Position numbers and translations under genes: made by a program | Assembly (NCBI GenBank): GCA_900551145.1 | Contig: URUQ01000026.1 | Location: 1 to 13,183 of the forward strand | Reading direction: 5' to 3' | Length of the DNA stretch: 13,183 nt | Origin: an uncultured Eubacteriales bacterium | GTDB lineage: Bacteria > Bacillota > Clostridia > Christensenellales > CAG-917 | The notes under the pieces: generated by a model | What the model was told of the DNA's origin: nothing | Databases searched by the model: none | What the model saw: only the letters and a program-made list of their open reading frames with translations | In this document: positions 1 through 5,960 of the stretch, one piece after another | Numbering within the stretch: the first letter of the stretch is position 1 | How the letters are laid out: every line of letters starts with the position of its first letter

Positions 1-117
1 CTGTGGCAAAGACAACTCACAAGTTCATTGTCTACTGCCACGCTAGCCTTATTGCACTAATACCGCGCAACCGATACACGCTATCAGTTCAAGCAAGGAC
101 AAGTACTCACGCCACAG
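1..117. repeat. Nested inverted repeats at left edge
   Basis: CTGTGGC at 1-7 is exactly inverted as GCCACAG at 111-117. Inside it, GTGGCA (3-8) pairs with TGCCAC (36-41) and GACAA (11-15) with TTGTC (28-32), giving a plausible 39-nt hairpin. The two pairings compete for the same bases at 3-7. The outer match is short (7 bp), so it may be coincidental. The element may continue left of the window. Confidence 0.35.
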
Positions 118-118
118 T

Positions 119-158
119 TTCGCTATATCGCTTGCTTGGTTTATGCGCACTGCGTGCG
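119..158 (+). repeat. Dispersed 22-bp repeat with 3-nt-loop hairpin (copy 1)
   Basis: The 22 bp at 119-140 (beginning TTCGCTATATCGC) match 20 of 22 bases with 10057-10078. Both copies are followed at the same point by a small hairpin with a different stem sequence. Here the hairpin is CGCAC (146-150), loop TGC, GTGCG (154-158). A constant block followed by a variable hairpin is the same design as the AGTGATATT array at 9947-10036. Confidence 0.6.
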
Positions 159-312
159 AGTTGAGGAATATTGCAAGTGCGTTTTGCAATTGAATTATTG
201 CCGTTTTCAAGCAAATTTTTATCGTGATTTTGGCGTTTTTTGCCGTCTTTTATCAAAACTTATGTCACTTACGGTATCGATATTGTTACAATCACGGCTA
301 TAAAGAATTGAG

Positions 313-765
313 TCAACAAAGATATGTGTATTTTGCACGATAATGCTCGTACATCTTGTCCGTCATTTCGTCCTCGGTTTTGCCGATTGCAAGAATTTTG
401 CCGAACTTGGTGAGAAAATACATACCTTGCGGGACGTAAACATAATCGTATTCTCCGTCCGATTGTGCCTCGGCAGGAGTTTTGTAACGCTTTTTGGTGT
501 CCTCACGAGAGATATAGCACTTGTCCCCTTCGTTTTGCGCCACGGCGTAATTTCGATAGATATAACCTATCTTGTCGATTGCGTCTTGTTCGGTGTCCAC
601 AACGTCATAAGTAAGTCCGTTTTTGAGGATAATGGCAAACCCGTTGTCCGGAACCGCGTACTCCAAAATCTCGTCGTCTTCCCCGTCAAGATACGGAAGC
701 AAATCTCGCCTCTCGCCGTACGTCCATTGTTGATGCAATTTTGTCATATAAATTCGTACTTTCAT
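313..765 (-). CDS. Conserved-looking hypothetical protein, unknown function (150 aa)
   Basis: I do not recognise this protein. It is acidic, soluble-looking and mixed alpha/beta in character, with no signal peptide, membrane segment or cysteine motif. It has many Asp, Glu and Tyr residues (for example YLDGEDDE and SDGEYDYVYVP) and a C-terminal helix-like tail ending KYTYLC. The frame is open further upstream to 795, but that ATG lies inside the -35 box of a near-consensus promoter (772-800). The next in-frame ATG, at 765-763, lies exactly at the predicted transcription start, so I chose it and infer a leaderless message. A third ATG at 747-745 (MTKLHQQW) is possible, but neither ATG has a Shine-Dalgarno sequence. 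It appears to be a single-gene unit with its own promoter; the upstream ABC genes on the same strand end at 1021, more than 250 bp away. Confidence 0.75.
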   Translation of the reverse strand: MKVRIYMTKLHQQWTYGERRDLLPYLDGEDDEILEYAVPDNGFAIILKNGLTYDVVDTEQDAIDKIGYIYRNYAVAQNEGDKCYISREDTKKRYKTPAEAQSDGEYDYVYVPQGMYFLTKFGKILAIGKTEDEMTDKMYEHYRAKYTYLC

Positions 766-771
766 AAAAAT

Positions 772-800
772 ATTGTAGCACAGACGAAAACTCATTTCAA
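772..800 (-). promoter_or_regulatory. Sigma-A promoter of the 150-aa hypothetical gene
   Basis: On the minus strand TTGAAA (800-795), a 17-bp spacer and TACAAT (777-772) form a strong vegetative promoter. The TG two bases before the -10 gives an extended -10. The last base of the -10 is followed by six bases and then ATG at 765, so the predicted +1 coincides with the A of the start codon. Confidence 0.75.
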
Positions 801-810
801 GGCGGAAAGG

Positions 811-887
811 AATTTAGTTTGAATTAATAATTAATAATTAATAATTAATAATTTTGGAATATTCCGCTTTTAATTTAGTTTGTATTA
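811..887. repeat. Repeat block bounded by 16-bp direct repeats
   Basis: AATTTAGTTTGAATTA (811-826) recurs as AATTTAGTTTGTATTA (872-887), 15 of 16 bases identical. Between and overlapping them lie the heptamer array (822-853) and the palindrome GGAATATTCC (856-865). GCGGAA (802-807) is inverted as TTCCGC (862-867). The layout could reflect insertion with duplication of the target, or local slippage; the AT-rich sequence makes chance similarity more likely than usual. Confidence 0.45.
822..853 (+). repeat. 32-bp heptamer array (AATTAAT)4-AATT
   Basis: Four perfect tandem copies of AATTAAT plus a final AATT. Three bases later comes the palindrome GGAATATTCC (856-865). An array of the same length and period occurs in the opposite orientation at 10402-10433, again linked to GGAATATTCC. 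Confidence 0.85.
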
Positions 888-1037
888 CTTTCGAACTTGA
901 ATAATGCGTTCAAACAGATGAATAACGCGAAAGCACCCCGAGGAGCGCAAACCCAACGTACTAATCGTACGTGATTTGCGAAACTCGGGGTGCTGACAAA
1001 GTTAGTCGCTGTTTGACGCTTTATTCAAGTTCGAAAG
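888..1037. repeat. 150-bp nested inverted repeat including the 3' end of the ABC gene
   Basis: The outer arms at 888-917 and 1009-1037 are inverted copies with one substitution and one single-base gap over 30 bases. The right arm includes the last codons and stop of the 656-aa ABC gene (stop at 1021), so the left arm is an inverted copy of that gene end. Inside lie GCACCCCGAG (933-942) with CTCGGGGTGC (984-993), CGCAAA (946-951) with TTTGCG (975-980), and ACGTAC (956-961) with GTACGT (967-972) around a 5-nt loop. The whole can fold into one long interrupted hairpin. It might serve as a terminator for the ABC operon, but it lacks a clear U-tract. Confidence 0.8.
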
Positions 1038-2991
1038 CACCGGTGTAAAGTTGATAATACTTCCCCCGCTTTGCAATCAACTGCTCGTGATTGCCTCGTT
1101 CGATGATTTCTCCGTGTTCGAGAACGCAGATGACGTCGGCGTTGCGAACGGTGGAAAGTCGGTGGGCTATGACGAAGACGGTGCGTCCTTGCATAAGTTT
1201 GTCCATACCTTGCTCGATAAGTTTCTCGGTGCGAGTGTCGATGGAGCTGGTTGCCTCGTCCAAAATCAGAACGGGCGGATTGGCTATTGCTGCGCGTGCG
1301 ATTGCAAGGAGTTGGCGTTGACCTTGCGAGAGATTTTCACCGTCCCCCGTGAGCATAGTGTTGTAGCCCTCGGGCAAGTGACGGATGAAGTAGTCCGCGT
1401 TGGCGAGTTTTGCGGCGTTTTCAACTTCTTCGTCGGTTGCGTCGAGCTTGCCAAAACGGATATTATCCGCAACGGTGCCCGTAAAAAGGTGCGTATCTTG
1501 CAAGACCATTGCCATAGAACGACGCAAATCGTTCTTGTTGATCTTGGTGATGTTGATATCGTCGTATCTTATCTTGCCGTCCTCAACGTCGTAGAAGCGG
1601 TTGATAAGGTTGGTTATAGTGGTTTTACCCGCGCCCGTAGAGCCGACAAGTGCGACTTTTTGTCCCGGCAACGCGTACATAGTGACGTGTTTGAGCACGG
1701 TCTTTTCGGGAACGTAGCCAAACGTTACGTCGTCAAACTGCACTTTGCCTTGCCACTTGACGTAGGTTGTCGTTCCCTCTGCTTTGTGGAAGTGCTTCCA
1801 AGCCCACATACCCGTGTATTCGGGAGTTTCGACGATATTGCCGTTCTCGTCCTCTTTGGCGTTGACCAAAGTGACGTAGCCCTCGTCTTTTTCGGGTTCT
1901 TGGTCGATAAGCTCGAATATGCGCTCCGCGCCGGCAAGTGCCATAAGCACGCCGTTCATTTGTTGAGCGATTTGCGCAAGGGGGTTGCTGAACTGACGAG
2001 AGTATTGCATAAACGACACGAGTCCACCCCAAGACAACGCCACCGCGCCCGTACCGCTTATTGCCAAAATCGTACCGACTATTGCGGTGATTGCGTAAGA
2101 GACGTAGGACAAGTTGCCCATTATCGGGAACAATATATTGGCGTATTTGTGTGCCTTGTCGGAGTCGTGGAAGAGGCGTTCGTTGAAGCCGTCGAAGTCT
2201 GCTTTTTCCGCGTCTTCGTGACAGAACACTTTGACAACCTTCATACCGTCGATATGTTCTTCGATAAAGCCGTTGAGAGCACCCGTTTGACGTTGCTGTC
2301 CGACGAAGTACTTTCCGCTCTTTCCGCCGATATACTTCATAATGAACAACATAACGACTATCATTGCGACAGAGCAAAGTGCAAGCACCCACGACGTCAC
2401 CATCATCGCGATGAACATACCTACTATGGTCATAAGGTTGGATATGAGATTGGGTATGCCGCTTGAAAGCAACTCGCGCAAAGTGTCCGTATCGTTGGTA
2501 TAAAGGCTCATTATATCGCCGTGCGTGTGAGTGTCGAAATAACGAATGGGCAATTTTTCCATCTTCTCGAACATCTCGTCACGAACGTTTTGAAGCACTT
2601 GCGTCGTAACTTTTACGATGATGTAGTTGTATACGTAGTGCAAGCCTGCGCCGACGACGTACATCGCAGCCATAACGCCGACGATACCGCCGAAGTTTTG
2701 CAAGGTTATTTCGGACGCCCTTGCGATAATTTCCGCATTGGACGTAATCAAATTGCCGTGTTGATACGCAAGCGGAAGGATGTAGTTGTTGACGATAACC
2801 GAGCCGAGCATAAACGTGCCTGCGATGTTGCAAACGACGTTGGCAATCATGCAAAACAGCGCGCCTATGAGATGCGGTGTGTACGGTTTGAGATAAGAAA
2901 GTATGCGTTTGAAAGTCTTGGACGGGCTTTGAGCGCGGAAATTCTTGCCGTGCATTGCGGTATTTGCCGTGCTTCTCTTTATTTTAGGCAT
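1021..2991 (-). CDS. ABC exporter half-transporter, catalytic-site subunit (656 aa)
   Basis: One half of a heterodimeric type IV (multidrug/lipid) ABC exporter of the kind represented by BmrCD, LmrCD and TM287/288. It has a basic cytoplasmic N-terminus, a six-helix membrane domain (about residues 38-350), a hydrophilic insertion (about 365-415) and an ATPase domain. The Walker A is GSTGAGKTT (450-458), the signature is LSQGQ (554-558) and the Walker B ends LILDEA with catalytic Glu579. The switch histidine is His610 (IAHR). Intact Glu and His mean this subunit supplies the Walker residues of the hydrolysing site, while its altered LSQGQ signature faces the partner's degenerate site. The ATG at 2991 follows a perfect AGGAGGTGA that lies inside the upstream gene, and the two genes overlap by 8 bp, which suggests coupled translation. 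Substrate is unknown; multidrug efflux is the family inference. The last codons are part of the inverted repeat at 888-1037. Confidence 0.93.
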   Translation of the reverse strand: MPKIKRSTANTAMHGKNFRAQSPSKTFKRILSYLKPYTPHLIGALFCMIANVVCNIAGTFMLGSVIVNNYILPLAYQHGNLITSNAEIIARASEITLQNFGGIVGVMAAMYVVGAGLHYVYNYIIVKVTTQVLQNVRDEMFEKMEKLPIRYFDTHTHGDIMSLYTNDTDTLRELLSSGIPNLISNLMTIVGMFIAMMVTSWVLALCSVAMIVVMLFIMKYIGGKSGKYFVGQQRQTGALNGFIEEHIDGMKVVKVFCHEDAEKADFDGFNERLFHDSDKAHKYANILFPIMGNLSYVSYAITAIVGTILAISGTGAVALSWGGLVSFMQYSRQFSNPLAQIAQQMNGVLMALAGAERIFELIDQEPEKDEGYVTLVNAKEDENGNIVETPEYTGMWAWKHFHKAEGTTTYVKWQGKVQFDDVTFGYVPEKTVLKHVTMYALPGQKVALVGSTGAGKTTITNLINRFYDVEDGKIRYDDINITKINKNDLRRSMAMVLQDTHLFTGTVADNIRFGKLDATDEEVENAAKLANADYFIRHLPEGYNTMLTGDGENLSQGQRQLLAIARAAIANPPVLILDEATSSIDTRTEKLIEQGMDKLMQGRTVFVIAHRLSTVRNADVICVLEHGEIIERGNHEQLIAKRGKYYQLYTGAFELE

Positions 2992-4837
2992 TCTCGCTCA
3001 CCTCCTCGTCCGATCCTTTCTTTTGAGAGTTATAAACGTCTTGATAGATACGGTTGGTTGCAATAAGCTCTTCGTGAGTGCCTACCGCGTCAATCTTGCC
3101 GTCGTTCATAACGATAATTCTGTCCGCATCTTCGACGGACGATATACGTTGCGCAATGATGATAACCGTAGTGTCGCCAAACTCGCTTTTGAGACCGCTT
3201 CTTATCTTTGCATCGGTTGCCGTGTCGACTGCGGACGTAGAGTCGTCCAAAATCATAATTTTGGGATGTTTCAAGAGTGCGCGAGCGATGCAAAGACGTT
3301 GTTTTTGACCGCCGGATACGTTGACGCCGCCCTGTCCGAGTTCCGTCTGATAGCCGTCGGGGAAAGACATAATAAAGTCGTGCGCTTGCGCCGCTTTTGC
3401 CGCGTGCTCGACTTCCTCGTCGGTGGCTTGCGGATTGCCCCAAAGCAAGTTTTGTTTGATGGTTCCGCTGAAAAGCACGTTCTTTTGCAAAACCATACCG
3501 ACAGCCGCACGCAAATTGTCAAGTTTGTAATCTTTGACGTTGACGCCGCCAACCTTCACTTCGCCCTCAAGCGTGTCGTAAAGACGAGGTATGAGTTGCA
3601 CGAGCGTGGTCTTTGCCGAGCCCGTACCGCCGATGATGCCTATCGTCTCACCGCTCTTGATGTGGAGGTCGATATTTTCAAGGTTGAGAACGTCGTGCGA
3701 CTTGGAATAGGAAAAGTCCACGTTGTCAAAGTCGATACTGCCGTCTGCAACTTCGATATCCTTTGCGTCTGCGCCGTCTTCGATGTCTATCTTTTCGTCA
3801 AGAACTTCGACGATACGATCGAGGGACGCGCGGGACATAACTATGGTCATAAAGCCCATAGCAACCATCATAAGCGACATCAAAATCTGCATAATGTAGC
3901 TCAAAAACGCCGTGAAATCGCCAAGATACATTTCACCGACGATGATATCGTTTCCGCCAAACCACGCAACGCAAATCAGACATCCGTAAACGAGGAGTTG
4001 CATAAACGGGAACATAATTACGATAATTCGCTCTGCGGAAAGTTGCAATTTTTGGACGGTGGAACTTACTTTCTTAAACTTGGCAATCTCGTTGTCTTCT
4101 CTAACGAACGCCTTGACCGCGCGGATACCGATGAGGTTTTCTTGCGTAGACTCGTTCATATCGTCGTACTTGTGGAGCATTTTCTCAAATCTCGGGAAAA
4201 CGACTTTTACGCCCACGATAATACCGATAAGAAGTATCGGCAAAGCGACCGCGAATATTACGGACAAATCCGGACTTATCGATACTGCCATGCAAATTGC
4301 GAGAACAAGCATAATGGGAGAGCGCACGAGCATACGGAATATCACTTGATAGGACATTTGTATGTTGTTTACGTCCGTGGTAAGTCTTGTAACGAGGCTT
4401 GCGGTGTTGAAGCGGTCGAGGTTTGCAAAAGAGAAATTCTCTATCTTATAGAAGAGTTTCTTGCGCAAATTCTTTGCAAAACCCGTAGACGCTTTTGCGG
4501 CAAGTCTTCCCGACATAAATCCAAAGAAGAGAGATACGAGCGCCATTGCCACCATAAGTCCGCCGCACGCCAAAATGAACATCTTTCTGTCCGTGAGCGT
4601 AAACCAAACCCAGTTGAGCTTGCCGAGTTCGACCGTGAAGGTGAACGAGTCTATCGTAGTGTCCATACCGACGTTGACGATTTGCGCCATAATAAGCGGT
4701 ATAAACACCTCGAACAAGACCTCGCATGCCACCAAAACAGACGTGAATATAGTGGGCACTTTGTATTCGCCGATACAACCCGCCATCTTCTTCCATCCGC
4801 CTTTAGATTTTGGAGTTTTAGTTCTTTCTTGTGCCAT
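2984..4837 (-). CDS. ABC exporter half-transporter, degenerate-site subunit (617 aa)
   Basis: First gene of the exporter operon and partner of the downstream 656-aa protein. It has a membrane domain (about residues 28-340) followed by an ATPase domain. Residue numbers here count from a GTG two codons upstream (4843). The Walker A is GGTGSAKTT (405-413), the signature VSGGQ is canonical (509-513), the Walker B ends ILDDS with Asp534 in place of the catalytic Glu, and the switch histidine is replaced by Gln565 (IAQR). These are the marks of the non-hydrolysing half of a heterodimer. The start is chosen at ATG 4837 because TAGGTGATC just upstream matches the 3' end of 16S rRNA; the GTG at 4843 lies within that site. 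Transcription probably starts near 4888 and is likely controlled by the divergent TetR-family gene at 5172. Confidence 0.92.
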   Translation of the reverse strand: MAQERTKTPKSKGGWKKMAGCIGEYKVPTIFTSVLVACEVLFEVFIPLIMAQIVNVGMDTTIDSFTFTVELGKLNWVWFTLTDRKMFILACGGLMVAMALVSLFFGFMSGRLAAKASTGFAKNLRKKLFYKIENFSFANLDRFNTASLVTRLTTDVNNIQMSYQVIFRMLVRSPIMLVLAICMAVSISPDLSVIFAVALPILLIGIIVGVKVVFPRFEKMLHKYDDMNESTQENLIGIRAVKAFVREDNEIAKFKKVSSTVQKLQLSAERIIVIMFPFMQLLVYGCLICVAWFGGNDIIVGEMYLGDFTAFLSYIMQILMSLMMVAMGFMTIVMSRASLDRIVEVLDEKIDIEDGADAKDIEVADGSIDFDNVDFSYSKSHDVLNLENIDLHIKSGETIGIIGGTGSAKTTLVQLIPRLYDTLEGEVKVGGVNVKDYKLDNLRAAVGMVLQKNVLFSGTIKQNLLWGNPQATDEEVEHAAKAAQAHDFIMSFPDGYQTELGQGGVNVSGGQKQRLCIARALLKHPKIMILDDSTSAVDTATDAKIRSGLKSEFGDTTVIIIAQRISSVEDADRIIVMNDGKIDAVGTHEELIATNRIYQDVYNSQKKGSDEEVSENA

Positions 4838-4846
4838 GATCACCTA
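4838..4846 (-). promoter_or_regulatory. Start-deciding ribosome binding site of the ABC operon
   Basis: The minus strand reads TAGGTGATC directly before ATG 4837. This pairs with the GATCACCT portion of the 16S rRNA 3' tail and puts the start at the ATG rather than at the in-frame GTG (4843) that lies within the site. Confidence 0.65.
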
Positions 4847-4850
4847 AAAT

Positions 4851-4864
4851 TCGCAAATATGCGA
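4851..4864. promoter_or_regulatory. Palindrome in the ABC operon leader, possible operator
   Basis: TCGCA (4851-4855) and TGCGA (4860-4864) form a perfect inverted repeat around AATA, six bases upstream of the ribosome binding site. It could be a repressor site or a small leader hairpin. No matching palindrome is seen in the TetR promoter, so assignment to that regulator is speculative. Confidence 0.3.
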
Positions 4865-4894
4865 TACTTGTCTATATTTCAATTCTTACTATTC

Positions 4895-4923
4895 TATTTA
4901 CAATTATTAAAAAAAAATGTCAA
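4895..4923 (-). promoter_or_regulatory. Candidate promoter of the ABC operon
   Basis: On the minus strand a perfect TTGACA (4923-4918) is followed by a 17-bp T-rich spacer and TAAATA (4900-4895), a weak -10. The predicted start is near 4888, giving a leader of about 50 nt that contains the palindrome at 4851-4864. Confidence 0.45.
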
Positions 4924-5110
4924 CCGATTATAAAAAAATTATTTATATATTAAATATATTTTAATATTCCATATTGTCATCCTCGTTATATTCCGAAAAA
5001 CCACCACTGTTTTTGCAAAACTCTCCGGCAAATCGGCAGTTGTTTAGTAAAAGCGCGATTGCAAAAGTATTCAAATAGATTGTCTTGTATCGGAACAAAT
5101 GTGAGATATC
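4924..5110. other. AT-rich divergent intergenic region
   Basis: The gap between the divergent ABC and TetR genes is 334 bp (4838-5171). Outside the promoter and operator candidates listed separately, this central part is AT-rich. A 64-codon minus-strand open frame (4961-5155) crosses it, but its composition looks random and it overlaps the TetR promoter. I see no gene or RNA here. Confidence 0.5.
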
Positions 5111-5139
5111 TTGACAAAAATAGATATTTGTGTAATAAT
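5111..5139 (+). promoter_or_regulatory. Promoter of the TetR-family gene
   Basis: TTGACA (5111-5116), a 17-bp spacer and AATAAT (5134-5139), preceded by TGT that gives an extended -10. An overlapping alternative -10 is TAATAA with a 16-bp spacer. The predicted start is near 5146, about 26 bp before the ATG. Confidence 0.6.
5114..5131. promoter_or_regulatory. Possible TetR-family operator in the promoter spacer
   Basis: An 18-bp imperfect palindrome with arms ACAAA (5114-5118) and TTTGT (5127-5131) overlaps the -35 and spacer of the regulator's promoter. A second ACAAAT at 5095-5100 is also inverted relative to ATTTGT at 5126-5131. The position fits autorepression; the sequence alone is weak because the region is AT-rich. 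Confidence 0.3.
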
Positions 5140-5171
5140 ACATACGATAATACATTTAAGGGGACACAAAA

Positions 5172-5750
5172 ATGACGACAAAAGAAGATTTGAGAATTGT
5201 TCGTACGAGAAAACTTCTTTCCAACACGCTTCTTGATATGATGGAAGAAGAGTCGATTGAGAAAATCAGCGTCATCGACCTTTGCAACAAAGCAATGGTC
5301 AACCGCGCCACGTTCTACGCACACTTCGAGGACAAATATCACCTCCTCTCTTTTGCATTGGAAGAGCTCAAAGACGACCTTTACGCCAAGTTTACCAAAG
5401 ACACAAAACTCACCACCCCGTACGAAACCATAAACTCTTTGATGATTATGGCGGTTGACTTCTTCTTTGACCAACACAACCACATTGCCAACATCATAAA
5501 AAACAACCGTGGCGGAAAAGTGGTCAGCACCATTCAAGACTCAATCGCACACTCCATCAAATATCAATTGTCCAAATATAAGGACACGTACGAGATAAAA
5601 GTGCCTCTTCAACTCATCGCAAGTTTCATTGCGGGCGGTATGCTCAACACCGCGCTTTGGTGCATCGACAATCCCGAAAAATACTCCAAGGAAGAGTTTT
5701 TATCCTATGCTTCCTGCCCTATTGCCGCTCACTACTTCGCAAAAAAGTAA
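5172..5750 (+). CDS. TetR/AcrR-family transcriptional regulator (192 aa)
   Basis: A one-component repressor-type regulator. The N-terminal DNA-binding domain occupies about residues 8-60, with the helix-turn-helix at about 32-51 (ISVIDLCNKAMVNRATFYAHF region; VNRATFYAHF is the typical recognition helix and YxxF ending). The remaining helices form the ligand-binding and dimerisation domain, with the C-terminal pattern seen in TetR proteins that control efflux pumps. The ATG at 5172 is preceded by AAGGGG at 5158-5163 with an 8-nt spacer. It is divergent from the ABC exporter genes, the usual arrangement for a repressor of an adjacent exporter, and ends at its own terminator (5777-5817). The inducing ligand cannot be read from the sequence. 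Regulation of the exporter and of itself is inferred from the layout. Confidence 0.88.
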   Translation: MTTKEDLRIVRTRKLLSNTLLDMMEEESIEKISVIDLCNKAMVNRATFYAHFEDKYHLLSFALEELKDDLYAKFTKDTKLTTPYETINSLMIMAVDFFFDQHNHIANIIKNNRGGKVVSTIQDSIAHSIKYQLSKYKDTYEIKVPLQLIASFIAGGMLNTALWCIDNPEKYSKEEFLSYASCPIAAHYFAKK

Positions 5751-5776
5751 AACGCATACAAAAAACACACTCATTT

Positions 5777-5817
5777 TCAAGCCTTGCACCGCTATATCGC
5801 AAGGCTTGATTTTTTTT
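5777..5817 (+). terminator. Rho-independent terminator after the TetR-family gene
   Basis: TCAAGCCTTGC (5777-5787) and GCAAGGCTTGA (5799-5809) form an 11-bp perfect stem with an 11-nt loop, followed directly by eight T residues. It separates the regulator from clpB. Confidence 0.92.
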
Positions 5818-5839
5818 GCAAAAAATAGTCAAAAATATA

Positions 5840-5867
5840 TTGACAAATGCAAAAAGCGTGCTATAAT
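5840..5867 (+). promoter_or_regulatory. Consensus sigma-A promoter of clpB
   Basis: TTGACA (5840-5845), a 16-bp spacer and TATAAT (5862-5867), both hexamers perfect. The predicted start near 5874 falls in the left arm of the CIRCE operator. GTCAA at 5828-5832 is inverted as TTGAC at 5840-5844 across the -35. Confidence 0.88.
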
Positions 5868-5893
5868 TAGCAATCGAAGATAAAGAGTGCTAA
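5867..5893. promoter_or_regulatory. CIRCE operator (HrcA binding site)
   Basis: TTAGCAATC (5867-5875), nine bases, then GAGTGCTAA (5885-5893). The right arm is the perfect CIRCE half site; the left differs from TTAGCACTC at one position. It overlaps the last base of the -10 and the predicted start, the usual place for HrcA repression. hrcA itself is not in the window. Confidence 0.92.
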
Positions 5894-5960
5894 CAGTCAA
5901 TGAAAAAGATTGCCAAACTCAGATTATCGAACATAACATATTGAAAAGGAGGTTTTTGAT

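Larger units (their letters stand above)
1..312. other. Gene-free left-edge region with inverted repeats
   Basis: No convincing coding region is seen on either strand. The left part holds inverted repeats and a dispersed hairpin repeat, listed separately. The right part (about 180-312) is AT-rich with no recognisable terminator, promoter or RNA gene; it is the 3' flank of the minus-strand gene that ends at 313. A gene lying further left could use part of this stretch as its flank, but that cannot be judged from this window. Confidence 0.5.

Noticed and set aside
343..822. 159-codon plus-strand frame opposite the 150-aa unknown gene
   Set aside because: The minus-strand frame has a near-consensus promoter and more protein-like composition; the plus frame has neither promoter nor ribosome binding site. 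The choice is less certain than for known families.
2945..4933. 662-codon plus-strand open frame antisense to the exporter genes
   Set aside because: It is a mirror of the strongly supported ABC genes, has no domain-like composition and no start signals; long antisense frames arise from the codon bias of this DNA. The same applies to plus-strand frames at 1051-2466 and 2521-3066.
4961..5155. 64-codon minus-strand frame in the ABC/TetR intergenic region
   Set aside because: It overlaps the TetR promoter, is AT-driven (many Tyr, Asn, Ile) and has no recognisable start signals.
5827..5847. CtsR operator upstream of clpB
   Set aside because: Only one AGTCAAA-like half is present; the second half is inverted instead of tandem and coincides with the -35 box.
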